From positions 1 through 64,000 of the forward strand of contig MU839136.1 in assembly GCA_030685235.1 (NCBI GenBank): a stretch of 64,000 nucleotides of DNA, read 5' to 3'. This stretch comes from Copromyces sp. CBS 386.78 (lineage: Eukaryota; Ascomycota; Sordariomycetes; Sordariales; Sordariaceae). This document shows, in pieces, positions 35,616 through 47,140 of the stretch. The translations under genes and the position numbers were made by a program. Within the stretch, counting starts at the first letter, position 1. Each line of letters starts with the position of its first letter. The notes below the pieces were generated by a model, which searched no databases, was not told the DNA's origin, and saw only the letters and a list, made by a program, of their open reading frames with translations.

Positions 35616-37360
35616 AACTACATACCTCTACAGTAGCGACGATGCGACCGGGTGGTGAGGGGGAATCGCTCAACTTCGAAGAAGAGGGTTACCGGAGATA
35701 GAAATTAGTGACCAAGGGGACTTGTGTACTGATGCCGATATTTATTTTCTAAAAGTGCTCATAGACTAGACCCCGACGATTTGCTTGTTGATAGCTACTT
35801 GCTTGAGACCAGAACTTCGATTTCGAATTCAGTTAAAGAGGGGGATTGAGTATTCTCATACTTCAGCAAAAAAAAACGTATTGATTGCTGTCCTCAGCGG
35901 CTGACTGATACATAAGGCGCTTTGATTTCGTTAAAAACACCAAGTTAATAATATTCCCATTAGCAGTGAGGAGCACGGATGGAAGGCGCGATCGAAGCGG
36001 TCGAGGTCTCTCCGTCGTGAGTGTGCGCCAGCGCGGTGACGACTACAGATAATCTATTGCTTTCAAGACCAGTCGATCTCGTGATGCCCTCAGATAAAAT
36101 ACACGCTACAAACGCAAGTATAGGCGCTCATACTCGTTGAATTATATACTTTCGTCTAACCACGGCTTCAACAGGGTCCAGTTTTCTTACCGCTCAACGA
36201 ATATTTCTTCTTGCAACAACAGTGGCAACGGTAGACCAAGAATATAGTCATACGTGAAAGATCACGAATCGTAAGTAGGGAGGGGTATTATAAATTGGGT
36301 GGTCGCATACAAAGGCGAAAAACTTGTACAAGCAGGAAGTACTCAAAAGGATGAGAGGAAAAAAACAAAAGGGGGACAAAAAAGTTGTTCAAAGCATGCC
36401 CGGACGGAGGCGGGTTCGAACGAACCGCACCGGGCTCCATCTAGGCTGCTCCCCCAAAAAGTTGTGCAAAAAACAACAACCGCTCTTTCATAGCAGCAGT
36501 GGTGAACCATTTGAGTCCATTCGAATTCTATCGACTGGAGTATTCCCAGATACCATAGAGGTAGACCGGCTCCTAAGTGTGGGTGACCCCTTTACGTGCC
36601 TTCGTCCACGGTTCCCGATCCGGACAGGTACTAATGAGTTTTGAGACTCAAACGGTACTAGTAGACCACTGTGCCATCTGACCAAGCGGTTGTTGTTGGA
36701 AGGAAAGACCAACCAGGTCACTTATATGGTCATGTGAACGGGAGGTTTTGAGATCGGATGAAGGTGTGGTAGGGAAGGCACGGCAGGCATGGAAGTGGAA
36801 GGTGCGGCCGGCAGCTGGCAATGGGTCTGTAGTACCTACCCTCTAAGTTTGACTACCTATTCTTTCATCAGCATAAAGACCCAGAACCCAGTATACCCGA
36901 CGGTACCCTAATGCAAAGGGTAAAAATGAACAAGTGACTTCGCCTCGAGACTTAGTTACAGCAGACACTGCTCCGTGTGATGACCTCTGATGTAAGTAAA
37001 AGTGAAAATCAACAAGTAATTATAATTAAGATACCAAGAGCTATGTAAAGTGTCTACTCAATGGTTTCCAGATCTGCCACATATTCGACGGCAGTCCTTT
37101 TCCCAGTCGGAATCCGAGTGTATGACCATATGAGCCCTCTAATAAGTGTCCCCAAAAATGAATGTAAAGAGAAGAGCTGCTGAGTGACATAAGAAATGAA
37201 AAGTAAACAAAACAAAGGAAATATGTCCCGTTTTCTGACCACCGCGTATGTACCCATGACACTTGTAAGTATCATTACCATCCTCCAGATAGAGTTCCAG
37301 GCCATCGCCAGAGCTCGTCAAAGCTCGTGTGCCATACTCATGATCTGATGATCATATTCT
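35616..37360. other. Intergenic region with a hairpin and an inverted-repeat element
   Basis: No supported gene. It contains a 38-nt hairpin at 36398-36435 (GCCCGG/CCGGGC outer arms, GGTTCG/CGAACC inner arms) and the inverted-repeat element at 36472-36697. The part near 37,000-37,320 has short - strand frames without domains. Confidence 0.5.
36472..36697. repeat. 226-bp element bounded by 13-bp perfect inverted repeats
   Basis: AACAACAACCGCT (36472-36484) and AGCGGTTGTTGTT (36685-36697) are exact reverse complements. The interior has no coding frame. On the - strand it holds TGGCACAGTGG (complement of 36666-36676), which matches an RNA polymerase III box A. A poorer box-B-like GGATCGGGAACC follows 44 nt on. 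It could be a short MITE, a tRNA-derived SINE head or a chance arrangement of a low-complexity repeat. I cannot fold it into a valid tRNA. Confidence 0.4.
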
Positions 37361-38710
37361 TTACTGAGCAGCAGCATCGGTAGCATCACCAGTAACCTCC
37401 TCAACATCCCTAACCGCGCTCTCGACGCCCTCGCCCTCGCCAATCGGCCCAGTCAGGTCAACGACAACACCCAGATCCAAAACCGGCAGCTTCTCGCCGC
37501 GGGGACCGACAAACCACAAGCAGTTATCGATGGTAGTCCTGCGATCAACGGTAACGCCCAAGCAATCCCTCAGCGTCATCAGCTCCAGACTGGCGCGGAT
37601 GGCATCCTTTTCGCAGCGCTTGATGCACTCTTCGATTGCTGAGGTGCCGGAGTTCTCGCCGTTGTTGCCGTTGCTGTTGTTGCCATCGGGACCATTTCCA
37701 TTGCCATCAGAGCCATCAGGACCGTTACCGGCAGGGCCATCAATGGGAACAGTACCGGTGCTAGCACCAGGCAGAGAACCAAGCGAAGTACCGCAAGGCA
37801 GAGTCCTGAAACGAGAGCGCTGAGTGGTAGGCAGGTTGGAAGGAGAAGCAGGGAGGTTGTTGGCTCCTAGCAGGTTGCTGACGGTGTTACCGAGACCCGG
37901 GATGACGGAATCAAAAAGGGAGGAGACGCCGGAGGTAAGGGAAGCGAGGTCGAGGTAGAGCTTGAGGTCGAGGTCGAGCAGGTCGGTGAGGGTGGTGGAG
38001 ATAGAGAGGAAGGGCGGGAGAGGGCAAGAGGTGCTGGTGGAGGTAGGGAGAGAAGGGCGGGTGACGGTGGCGAGGGTGGTGGAGGGGCGGCCGCCGTTGT
38101 TATTGCCGGGACCGTTGGGGTCGTTAGGGCCGTTGTTGCCATTGCCAGGGCCACCATTGCCGGGGCCGTTGTTGCCGTTACCGGGACCACCATTTCCAGG
38201 TCCGTTGTTGCCATTGCCAGGACCGCCATTGCCGGGTCCGTTGTTACCCGGGCCACCAGCACCAGGGCTACCATTGCCGGGCCCGTTGTTGCCATTGCCC
38301 GGTCCATTGTTGCCGGAACCAGAACCGCCGCTTCCAGGGCCACCACTGCCCGGACCACCAGGACCAAAAGGAGGTCTACCAGTAGGGATAGGCATAGCCG
38401 TCACGAGGCCCTCCTCATCGCAAGTGGTAGTAGCGGTGACAGGCCAGTGGGGATGCCCATCAGGACCACCGGCTCCAGGACCATGAGGGTGCTCGCCACG
38501 AGGAGGGTAAGCAGTGACGGTAGGAGGAGTGACAGTCACATAGATGGTGGAAGGTTGGACGTCGACCGAGTGCGGCTGCTCGGGCGGGACGCCGATCTCG
38601 ATGGAGGCGCAGTCGGGGAAGAGAACGGTGAGGTCGATGCGGCAGACGTTGTCGGCTGCGGCGAGGACGGAGAGGGAGGGGAGGCGGGGGAGGAGCTGGT
38701 TCAAAGCCAT
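37361..38710 (-). CDS. Secreted-type protein with Pro-Gly-Asn repeats, function unknown
   Basis: One 449-aa frame. The N-terminus MALNQLLPRLPSLSVLAAA resembles a weak signal peptide, followed by DNVCRIDLTVLFPDC. Residues ~115-205 are a tandem low-complexity tract built on PGNGNNG/PGNGG units, glycine-rich every third to fourth position but without the strict Gly-X-Y collagen register. A Ser/Thr/Pro region follows, then a second Gly/Asn/Asp-rich stretch (~335-365). A conserved-looking C-terminal segment has four Cys (EECIKRCEKD, LRDCLG, DNCLWF). No GPI-anchor tail is visible. I do not recognise the family; cell wall or matrix roles are only guesses. The opposite-strand frame over the repeat is a by-product of its codon pattern. 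Confidence 0.75.
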   Translation of the reverse strand: MALNQLLPRLPSLSVLAAADNVCRIDLTVLFPDCASIEIGVPPEQPHSVDVQPSTIYVTVTPPTVTAYPPRGEHPHGPGAGGPDGHPHWPVTATTTCDEEGLVTAMPIPTGRPPFGPGGPGSGGPGSGGSGSGNNGPGNGNNGPGNGSPGAGGPGNNGPGNGGPGNGNNGPGNGGPGNGNNGPGNGGPGNGNNGPNDPNGPGNNNGGRPSTTLATVTRPSLPTSTSTSCPLPPFLSISTTLTDLLDLDLKLYLDLASLTSGVSSLFDSVIPGLGNTVSNLLGANNLPASPSNLPTTQRSRFRTLPCGTSLGSLPGASTGTVPIDGPAGNGPDGSDGNGNGPDGNNSNGNNGENSGTSAIEECIKRCEKDAIRASLELMTLRDCLGVTVDRRTTIDNCLWFVGPRGEKLPVLDLGVVVDLTGPIGEGEGVESAVRDVEEVTGDATDAAAQ

Positions 38711-40237
38711 TTCGAGTGGATTGTATTGAGTGTTGGTTGTTGTTGATGTTGTTGTGAGAAGAGAGAATTAAGGCGTGTAAGTTAGAGAGAGAGGATGATA
38801 GGGAAGTGAATGTCCTTTTTGGAGTGAAGGTAGTGAAGGTAGAGAAGAAGATGAGAGTGATGAGGAGAGAAAAGGTATGTCGATGATGGGCTGTTCATCT
38901 TGTGTTATATAGACTTTTCGAGTGTCGTTGGACGATGAGAGTTTTTCCCTGGGTGCGGTGTTGTTGAGGCTATCACGCCTTACTTCTTCTCCATGTTCCA
39001 GATCTCGCCCTTCGCTTAGGACAGCTGACGCCATCTCTTTTTGTCTTTTTCATGCAATCAAACAATTTGCAGTATGTCTTGAAAGTTTCAAGTCTATCTG
39101 GTTAACCATGGTTCAATCTCTGGATGCACGACGTACATTAGTGTCGGTCTTCGAAATTTGTCGGTGGTTGAACCCGGAGATTTTCCTCCACGTAGACACT
39201 GTTGGAAAGAAACATTGCCATTGCTTTTCTGATAAGCATGATGAAAGGTCGGCATTCAGCCCCTCAAGAACAATGAGATACACACACAGTCCCTTGACAC
39301 AGGCCAAAGTCCCTGGAAAACCAAAAGGGCGAATGTCAAGTCTAGGTATGTCATCGCATTCTCGAATTCAGTCTTGGAAAGGCAAGTCTCCTGGATTTCG
39401 TGCCCTAGGAATTGTAAGCAAGGAGACAATAAAGGGAGTATGGTCTGTACCACAAACATCAACGACTTGGTGACCCGAAAAGTCGGTTAGAGAGAGACAC
39501 AACGTGCAGCTGTCTCATCCCTATGTACGGTCATACACGAGCAACACCTAGCGTAGCCACTCTCCGGGCTGTGGCGTTTAATGGTGCAAGCATACAGGCT
39601 GGGACAGCCTCTTGTATCCCAGCAACAACGCAGTTCGGAGATTTCGACGATCTCGTCTTTTCTTTTTCCTGCGACGTCACCACGAGAAGCGACTCCAAAG
39701 CGTCCTCCCTTGCATACCCTCTATGAGACGGCACCACGATACCGTGACCAGCAATAGCTGCATCCCTCGGCACTAACGCACAATCCAAAGCTGATGGTAA
39801 GACAATGCACGGACTCAATAAAAGCTTCTAATCGTAAAAGTATCAATTGGCCTCCAACACCATAATGTAGAGCTATGAAATGGGATGACCAAAACCCTCC
39901 CATATCGACGGCCAAACGTGTTGGACTCCAAGAAAAATAACATGATGGTACGCTTCCGAGAACGTTGAAAAATGCTAAAACGGGGGATGAGAAGAATGGA
40001 AAGGTTGAGTATTGCCCCATGCTACTGCTGGCTCTCCGTAGGCCAGCACCCTCCTCCTGAAAATGCACAACTGAATTGAATATCCTTTCGACGATTCCCC
40101 TACTCCTACATATCGCTGATCTGCAGCTTGGAGCTCGCCTCATTCGCAAGCAAGACATCATCGCATGTCTCTTGGACATGCTTTTCGTCAGGCTTTGTCG
40201 CCTCTGATTTGTCGCCTTCTTTCTGCTCAGTGGTATC
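38711..40237. other. Intergenic region upstream of the repeat protein gene and downstream of the kinase gene
   Basis: Holds the promoter of the gene ending at 38710 and the 3' UTR of the kinase gene that stops at 40238. No additional gene or RNA recognised; the frames near 38,920-39,470 have no domain. Confidence 0.5.
38905..38911 (-). promoter_or_regulatory. TATA-like box of the Pro-Gly-Asn repeat gene
   Basis: On the - strand TATATAA lies 195 bp upstream of the ATG at 38710. CT-rich leader sequence runs between them, as in strongly expressed fungal genes. Confidence 0.45.
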
Positions 40238-42614
40238 CTATGCAACTCGAGCAGCAGGAGACGGTTTAACTCCGCGCCGTCCGAGCAAAGTGGCGCCGTC
40301 CAGATTAAGCTCGAACGCTCCCTTTTGTCGGTTACGTTCGCGAACCTGTTGCCTGGCGGCAGCCGTGACAGCTGCGGAATGCTGTCCATAGCCTCTTTGC
40401 TCAGCGGCCGCTGGGGGTGGGTGAGCCTTCCTCTCGCGGTCCCTACCGCGTTGCTCCTGTTGTTGATCCCTGATCTGGGCATTGCGCATGCTTTGCTCAA
40501 GAGATGTATGGTATTGCTTGCCATTTACGGCATCAGGCATAGCAACATCCTCGCCCTCGTCGGAGTTCTCGTCGAGGCCTACCAGACGAGACACGCCCGC
40601 CTTGGCTCCAAGGTTATGACGTCTCTTGCCTTCTTCCTCTTGGCGGTGGACGGCGTAACCGACATCAAACACCTCGCGGAGATTGACAGCACCTGGAGAG
40701 CGGAAGTCATAGCGTCTGTCTCCATCCACAATCTTGGATGCATCGAAGGCCCGCAGCACACCGGCCGAGGTGGGGTTCTTCTGCTCGTCCCTTGGTGTAG
40801 GACCCGAGCCGGCGATCCAAGGATGCGCGAGGAACTCTCTGATCGTGTAGCGCTTCTCGGGATCGACACACAAAAGATGCGAGATGAGATCCTGGGCAGA
40901 CTTGCTGATGTCGTCCCACCATGGCGAAAGGAAGGTATACTGGCCCTTGGCAACCTTCTCCGTCAAGACCTCAATGCTCTCATCGTAGAAAGGCGGGAAG
41001 CCGCAAAGAAGCGTGTAGAGAACGCAACCCAGCGCCCACATATCGACGGCCTTGGAGTACCGCTCATCCTTGACAATTTCGGGTGCCGTATACCCGACAG
41101 TGCCGCACGGGGTCATGGTTTGCTTGTCCCAAACGATCTTGGATAGGCCGAAATCGGCGATCTTGATCTGACCAATTCCACCAGAGCCTACGCCCTTGAT
41201 GAACTCGCCCTCATCAACCTTGTCCTCGTCACCTGGCTGCTTGGGTTTCGGGTGCTTCGAGGGGACAAATGGAATGGGGCTGAAGAGGATGTTTTCGGGC
41301 TTGATATCACTTTTCAAGGAGTAAGCAGAGATTCACCAACGACCCGGAACGATGGATTGGGTCAACTTACCGATGAACTACACCCTTCTCCTCATGAAGA
41401 TACTCCAGAGCCTTTGCTACCTGTGTGATAACGTGCCTGGAGAGATCCTCGCTGAAGTACGTTAGGCGCACAATCTGGTGGAACAGCTCGCCGCCAGGTG
41501 CTAGTTCGAGAATGATGTAGTAGTACTGGCGAGACTCGGCGAAGTCGACAAGCTTGATGATGTTGGGGTGGTCAAGCTGGCGCATGATTTGCACCTCTTT
41601 CAGAATATTGGCTCGCTGTTGACAGTCATGGTTAACCCTCATCAGAACATTAAGAGCATGTCCCTACCCCCATGCTTGCTCAGGGTAGGGACATGGTCGT
41701 CAATAACAAAGCAGTCGAGACAAATCAGGAGAGGAGAGTACATTGACGACCAGCAATGGAAATAGACAAAAGAGAGTTTTCTCGCACCTCTGCAGCCTTT
41801 GGGGCCTTTGGCTTGAAGTCCGGATGGAGATGTTTGTTGCTCTAGAGTGAGCCCTGGAGGTTGGTATTGAAACCTTATAAAATGGCAAAGACGAAAGGAA
41901 ACGGGGATGGCGAAGAGGAAGAAGAGGACATCCCCGGCGTGCTGTCACGTACCTGCATGTTATTCATTTCAAACTTGCGAACGACCTTGATGGCCACCTC
42001 GCCCGCGTTACCCTCCAAATCCCGTGCGCGGTAAACGTTGCTGAAGGCACCGTCGCCCATCTTCTCGATGAGCTCCCATCGCTCAAGGCCGGGGTACTTG
42101 GGAAACTTGCTCTTGCTCGCGTTCTCTTCGGCAACAAGCCTGGCAATGTTCTCGTCGGGGATCTTGGTCTTTGACTTGGCCTTGGCTGCTAGGTTCTGGT
42201 CGGCCTCGGCATGATGGGCAGCGGCATGGCCAGCCTGAGCAACACGGTTGTGGCCGTCAGCTTGCGTGGCCGAGTAGGCATCTTGAACGGGCGCTTGGTG
42301 GTTCCGCGGCGGAGAGCCTCCTAGGTTGGGTTCTGAGACAGGGGCCGCCATCTTTGCGGGCTGGTGGTGATGATGGGTGGAAGAATGGTCGGCATGTTTT
42401 GTCCGCGCAGGCTCCTCAGGGTTTGCACGGGCTTGCTTTCCTGTTTGATGAAGCCGATATTAGCTTGCGATTCCTTGAAAGAAGGAAGGGGGCAGTGGGC
42501 GCGAGGAGACGGTAGGTAAGCGGCACTGAACTAAGTGCGGGCAGGTGCAAGCAAGAAACTGAAGCCAAACATACCGTGTCGGATGAAGTTCTTCAACTGT
42601 TGTATTGTCGACAT
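40238..42614 (-). CDS. Rck2/Srk1-type serine/threonine protein kinase (CAMK group)
   Basis: Five exons, 42575-42614, 41953-42440, 41788-41841, 41371-41615 and 40238-41309, give 632 aa. Introns of 134, 111, 172 and 61 nt have GTATGT, GTACGT, GTGCGA and GTAAGT donors. After a His/Ala-rich N-terminus, the kinase domain starts RWELIEKMGDGAFSNVY. It continues with VAIKVV, VVHRDIKPENI (catalytic Asp split by the last intron region), IADFGLSK, and activation segment TPCGTVGYTAPEIV. A short insert with SKHPKPKQPGDEDK lies after PENI. The C-terminus FELNLDGATLLGRRG is typical of fungal Srk1/Rck2 kinases, which act downstream of the Hog1/Sty1 stress MAP kinase (OS-2 in Neurospora). MAP-kinase control is known for the family, not shown here. 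Confidence 0.9.
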
Positions 42615-45600
42615 TCTGTCTGATATAAATCAGGCTGACGCCTTGTTCTTGATCTGGAGGTGGTTTGGTTGGAGTTTGTGGAAGTTGGCTGGTGAACAGC
42701 GGTGGGAGGATGCACCTGGATCCTCGCCTTGGTGCTGAGCAAAGCTGGAGATTTTGGGCTAGCTAGTGGAATCAGGTGGGCTGATATTCGCAGTCTAGAA
42801 TATGCGTCGTCCCGTCGGGCACAAGATCAATAGGTTGCCGAGAAGCGGTTTCACCAGTGAAGGACTGTTTGAGTGTCTCGAGTGGTGTTCTGCGGATTTC
42901 CCTGCAGCGGTCGTGAGCGGGGTCGGGCAGTGTTGGGCGGGATAAATGTGCCGATTTGCAAAGGGCGATGTGGAGAGATGAGCGCTGAGGTGCTATAGTA
43001 GGGTGAGCGCGGCTTGTAGGTGGAGGACAGGACGTTTCTGTCTCTGTGTGTTGTTTAAGGGTTTCCGGGAATGGAAAGAGGCGAGATTGACGATCGCAAA
43101 CACGCGCGCTGGAGTCGAGAAGATATTAACCGTCTGCCGGGAGTCAATGACGATGGAGGGATGGGCGGTAGAGGTACCTCTGCAATCAGAAGGGAGGCTC
43201 GACTTAGGACAAGCGGGTGCTGCTATTGGCTGGAATTGAGGTCACAGTGGCTGCACGCGACCGAACCAAGGAACAATTTGCAAAAAAGCAGTGACGCAGT
43301 TGTAAGGCCGCACGTAAACAGAAGGAGGATCCTGGAGACCGAATGAACGAGGTTTTCGTTATTGTGGAAAGGGCGGAAGGCGGATGGATGATGACAAGGA
43401 CAGTTCTCAATCAGATGTTGGTCGTCGCGCGGAAGGCAGATTGACTTTTGTGCTTGGTAAGGTGGGGGGGAACAGGACGGAAAGGGCCACGGGGCATGGA
43501 GGGGTTTTGTTCTTATTTTCCATTTACCGGGACTGACGGGGGACTGGACTGAGTCGGAATGAGTGGAGGGTGTGTGGTGTGTTCCTTCTTTCTCTTGCTC
43601 CCGCTCAGACTCCCGGTTTCATCATTTCTTTCATCATCGGGCGCATACCACGCATACCACACTACACTTTCCATGCTACCATGCCATATGCCATGCTACC
43701 TGCCATTCAACACACCAGTTGATGTCTATTCTAGACCGCAGCTGTTGAGCCTAACCGGACCCACGACGGGCGCGACACCAGTGCAGACGGAGTCCAGCTT
43801 CAGTCGGTCGAGACGACACAAACCGCTCACGCGCCACAGACGCCTGCCCGGAGTTGAATACGGACCTTGTTGGATGGCTGCCTTGGCGGACTTGGTGGCC
43901 GGCGCGATATGAGACACACATCGATAGCGCTTGAATGCTTGAGTTGCCCCCGTGCTTGTAGGCTTAGAAATCCATGAAGCGTGGCCAAGTTCGCCGACGC
44001 TGGACGCCTTACACAGCTGAGCTGAATAATACTTGTTTATGTTGTTTTGCTCCGACCGGAATACCATGTCCAGAAAAGGCCGCCCATGTCGGCGGTATCC
44101 CACGCGTGATGGAAATGAGACGGTTTGGACGATGGGATTGGGCACAAGCGCAAGAACGTGCCTTCTGACCCTCGAGTGCTGTTCCATGCTTAGGCATCCG
44201 CTTTCCGCTTCACTAACAATCCAGAGTCTCCACGAGTCGGCAAGATCAGATCCAGGATTCCCACTTGTATGACGTAGTTGAGCGTCATCCAGGCTGGTCC
44301 CACTGCGCTTGCCCGAATGCAGCCTAGCGCGGTCCGCCCGAGGAAATTCCCGTTTCGCGTTTGAGAGGAAAAGGAAACAACCACGCAGTTAAGAAAACCG
44401 CACTGCCTGCAACGACGACCGAGATGATTGCTCGCAATATCTCAAAATTGTATTCCGTCCTGAAAATTCTTCATTCTTTCCCATGTTGTTGAACCCCATC
44501 AGAAACATCAAGGCAATTGTTTTGCATCGTGGTCGAGGTCTACTATGGTATATAGGCATCCAGACTAAGGCCAGATGCTATACCAAGTTCAGCTCCACGG
44601 CCCACCTTCTTCTGGCGCCCGGGGTCAGGCATTCTCGTTACCAAGCTCTTGGAAGACGCGTTCGGGGAGCTTGCATTCCGATGGGTGTAAAAGACTCCGA
44701 TTCGAATGCCTCATCAGACCCCTATTGCATGAGTCGCGTGGTTCCCAACTGAATCGTCCAACTGCCCTTGCCAGCCGAGAGTCTGTTTCCCCGGTCTGGT
44801 CAGCCCCGGGAGTGCCATCCTCTCTCCGATTTCTTTGTAGTCCGGACGTAGCCCCTATCGGCCACGCTGGGCACTGGGAGCATTCACATTCAGTATCATG
44901 AGGATAATCACCAAGTTCCCTACAACTAATCGACACTGCGCCGATGTACATGGATCAACATGCATCATGTCAGATCCTCAAACATACACAGTATTGACAG
45001 GCTGATAGCGGCATCAACGAGAGTTGGCCGGTGCTTTTTGGGCTTGATCACATCTTCCCTACGGCACGCACAATGTTCAGATGTTCGTCATTCATGCCGG
45101 TGATCCTGAAGGAAATCCTCCTGATCCTACCTGAGACGGCGCTCATAACCCCGAGACGGCTTGTTTGATAGGGCGCTTTTTGTCATACGGTTTACAAGAC
45201 CGCAGATCGTGTTCCGTTCTTGTCGTCAACGGTCGGTTGGCATGCGGCTCAAGTGCTAGGTATAAGGTACTCTTGTCCCCCGCGTCATTCCATCGGTCCA
45301 TTGAAAGGACAGGCCCTTGATGTCCCTTTTACCAGGCACCCCCGAACCCATCGGGAACATCTTCAAATGCTTCAATTAGTCAAGGGGTTGGCTGGCTTCT
45401 CCGTTACGCAGAAGCGCCCCTGACGTCATAAGGGGGCTCTTTGTAAGAGTCGAGGTGGTGTTGTGGTGCCGGACGAGTATTGGCGAGCGCTGAACGAATC
45501 ATATCCTGAGCTCCTACGTCCGTCCTTGAAGAAGACCAAGGCTGTGAGGCTATGTCGTTGCAGTCAGCTCAGGAAGAGGCGAGACGTAACTCCACGGTTC

Positions 45601-47140
45601 AACTGGTTAACATTTCCGCAGCCATCTAACCTACCGATAGTTCAAGGGCGCACCTATACTCGCTTCCACGTGGACTGAAGAATGCAGTCATCTCCAACAG
45701 ATCGTCTGGAAGATGAAGGCCATAGTTTATATGGTTGACGCCTTGCATGCGGCCTAAGTAGTGGCTCAAATGAGTGTCATAACAGAGCCAGAGAGCATAT
45801 CCGAACACGCAAGATCTCTTCCCGGCGTTCCGGTATCCAAGTCTAAACCCCCGACCAAACTCGGCTCGGCATGATATAGTCTCCGCTGTATCCGCACTTA
45901 ACAATATTCGGACATCGCCTGCCATATAAGTTTCAGGTGAACGGTGGGCCCATGGCCAGCATATCGAGCGTCCCAACATCCAATACCTAGAATGAGACTG
46001 ATCTCTTTGACCAGGACTTTCTGGCTTCTTTCGTAAGACCACGCCATGGCCTCAATTACACCATCCTGGCAGTGTCTGGGACATCAGGTTTTGCTCAAAA
46101 CATGAGTGTCCCAAAACATTAGTCATCAAAGGTCGCCTAAACATCCTTCATGGCCTGTTGATCTTGGACCTTGGTACTGCCATGATGTCTGCACTACAGA
46201 CACCCGCAATTCTTTCGTTTCTATGACATTGTCGTGCCCTCCTCGGGTCAAGCAAAGGGAGACAGGAAATGTCGACAGATATCTCCAGTCTGACACCTGC
46301 GGTTTCTTTGCCTCAGTGATGTTCCACCAAATCAACGACAATCAGATTGTCAAACAAAGAGCTGATTGTACGCCTTCGTGTGCAGGATGAGAAAAAACAT
46401 CAGGTCGGTTCTTCTTCCATCGCAGTTGCATGAAGGAAACATCATTACCTTGGAGTTTGATATATCCAAACGCTTGAAAACCAAAGTCAACGGACAAACT
46501 CAGGCAGGAATACTTGTCACAAACAAATAGAGGGCCAGCTAGGAAACTTCACTTTTCGTCTGATGTTATGTCAAATATCGATACCTCATGTTTGATACTC
46601 CTGCTGATACTGAAGAAAAAAGTCGTCAGATGCCCCTGCCTGGAACGCCGGCCGGCATTCGTTCCTTCCAGTTTGAATACAAACGGTCTTTTCGTTACCG
46701 CTACGTGGAAATCACCCTACCCAAACCCCGCCGGCTCCTTCCTTCTTCGGAAGAAGTGTCAATGAATTACATTTCTAACGTTCCCAACTTCTACCTACCT
46801 ACCTCAGCAAGGTTCCTGGCCGTCGACTGGACTGGAAATTCCATTCTACCCGTTCAAGCTCAAGGCCACTTGTCGAATTTTAGTACAGCCGTGCTTCGCC
46901 GGTAAATATTTTGAGTCGAAGCACCTTTGCTTCTTCATTCCACCAGCTTCCTTCCCCAAATCTTGCACTTGTCGTCCATCCTGTTCTGGACTTCATTACC
47001 ATTTGGATCTCATCTGTCACGATCACTTGACCGTCGTCAACGTTGGGCGAGCTTCTGTCTCGACACCGATTTCCTCATCCTCTCAGCCGCCGCCGCGCTG
47101 GTCTCCTCTGACGCGACCACTCCATCATCACGCTCTCACC
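42615..47140. other. 4.5-kb intergenic region without supported genes
   Basis: It separates two divergent gene starts, the kinase on the left and the helicase on the right. Composition is ordinary and no RIP signature is evident. Many short frames (43.5-46.8 kb) lack domains and overlap on both strands. No tRNA, 5S rRNA or transposon motif recognised. It may hold long leaders, non-coding RNA or an intron-rich gene I could not assemble. Confidence 0.45.

Noticed and set aside
36580..36620. GTGGGTGACC-like word resembling fungal 5S rRNA
   Set aside because: The surrounding sequence does not match the 5S rRNA start, end or other internal control elements.
37962..38486. 174-aa proline/leucine-rich + strand frame
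   Set aside because: Antisense of the PGN repeat tract; repeats leave all frames open.
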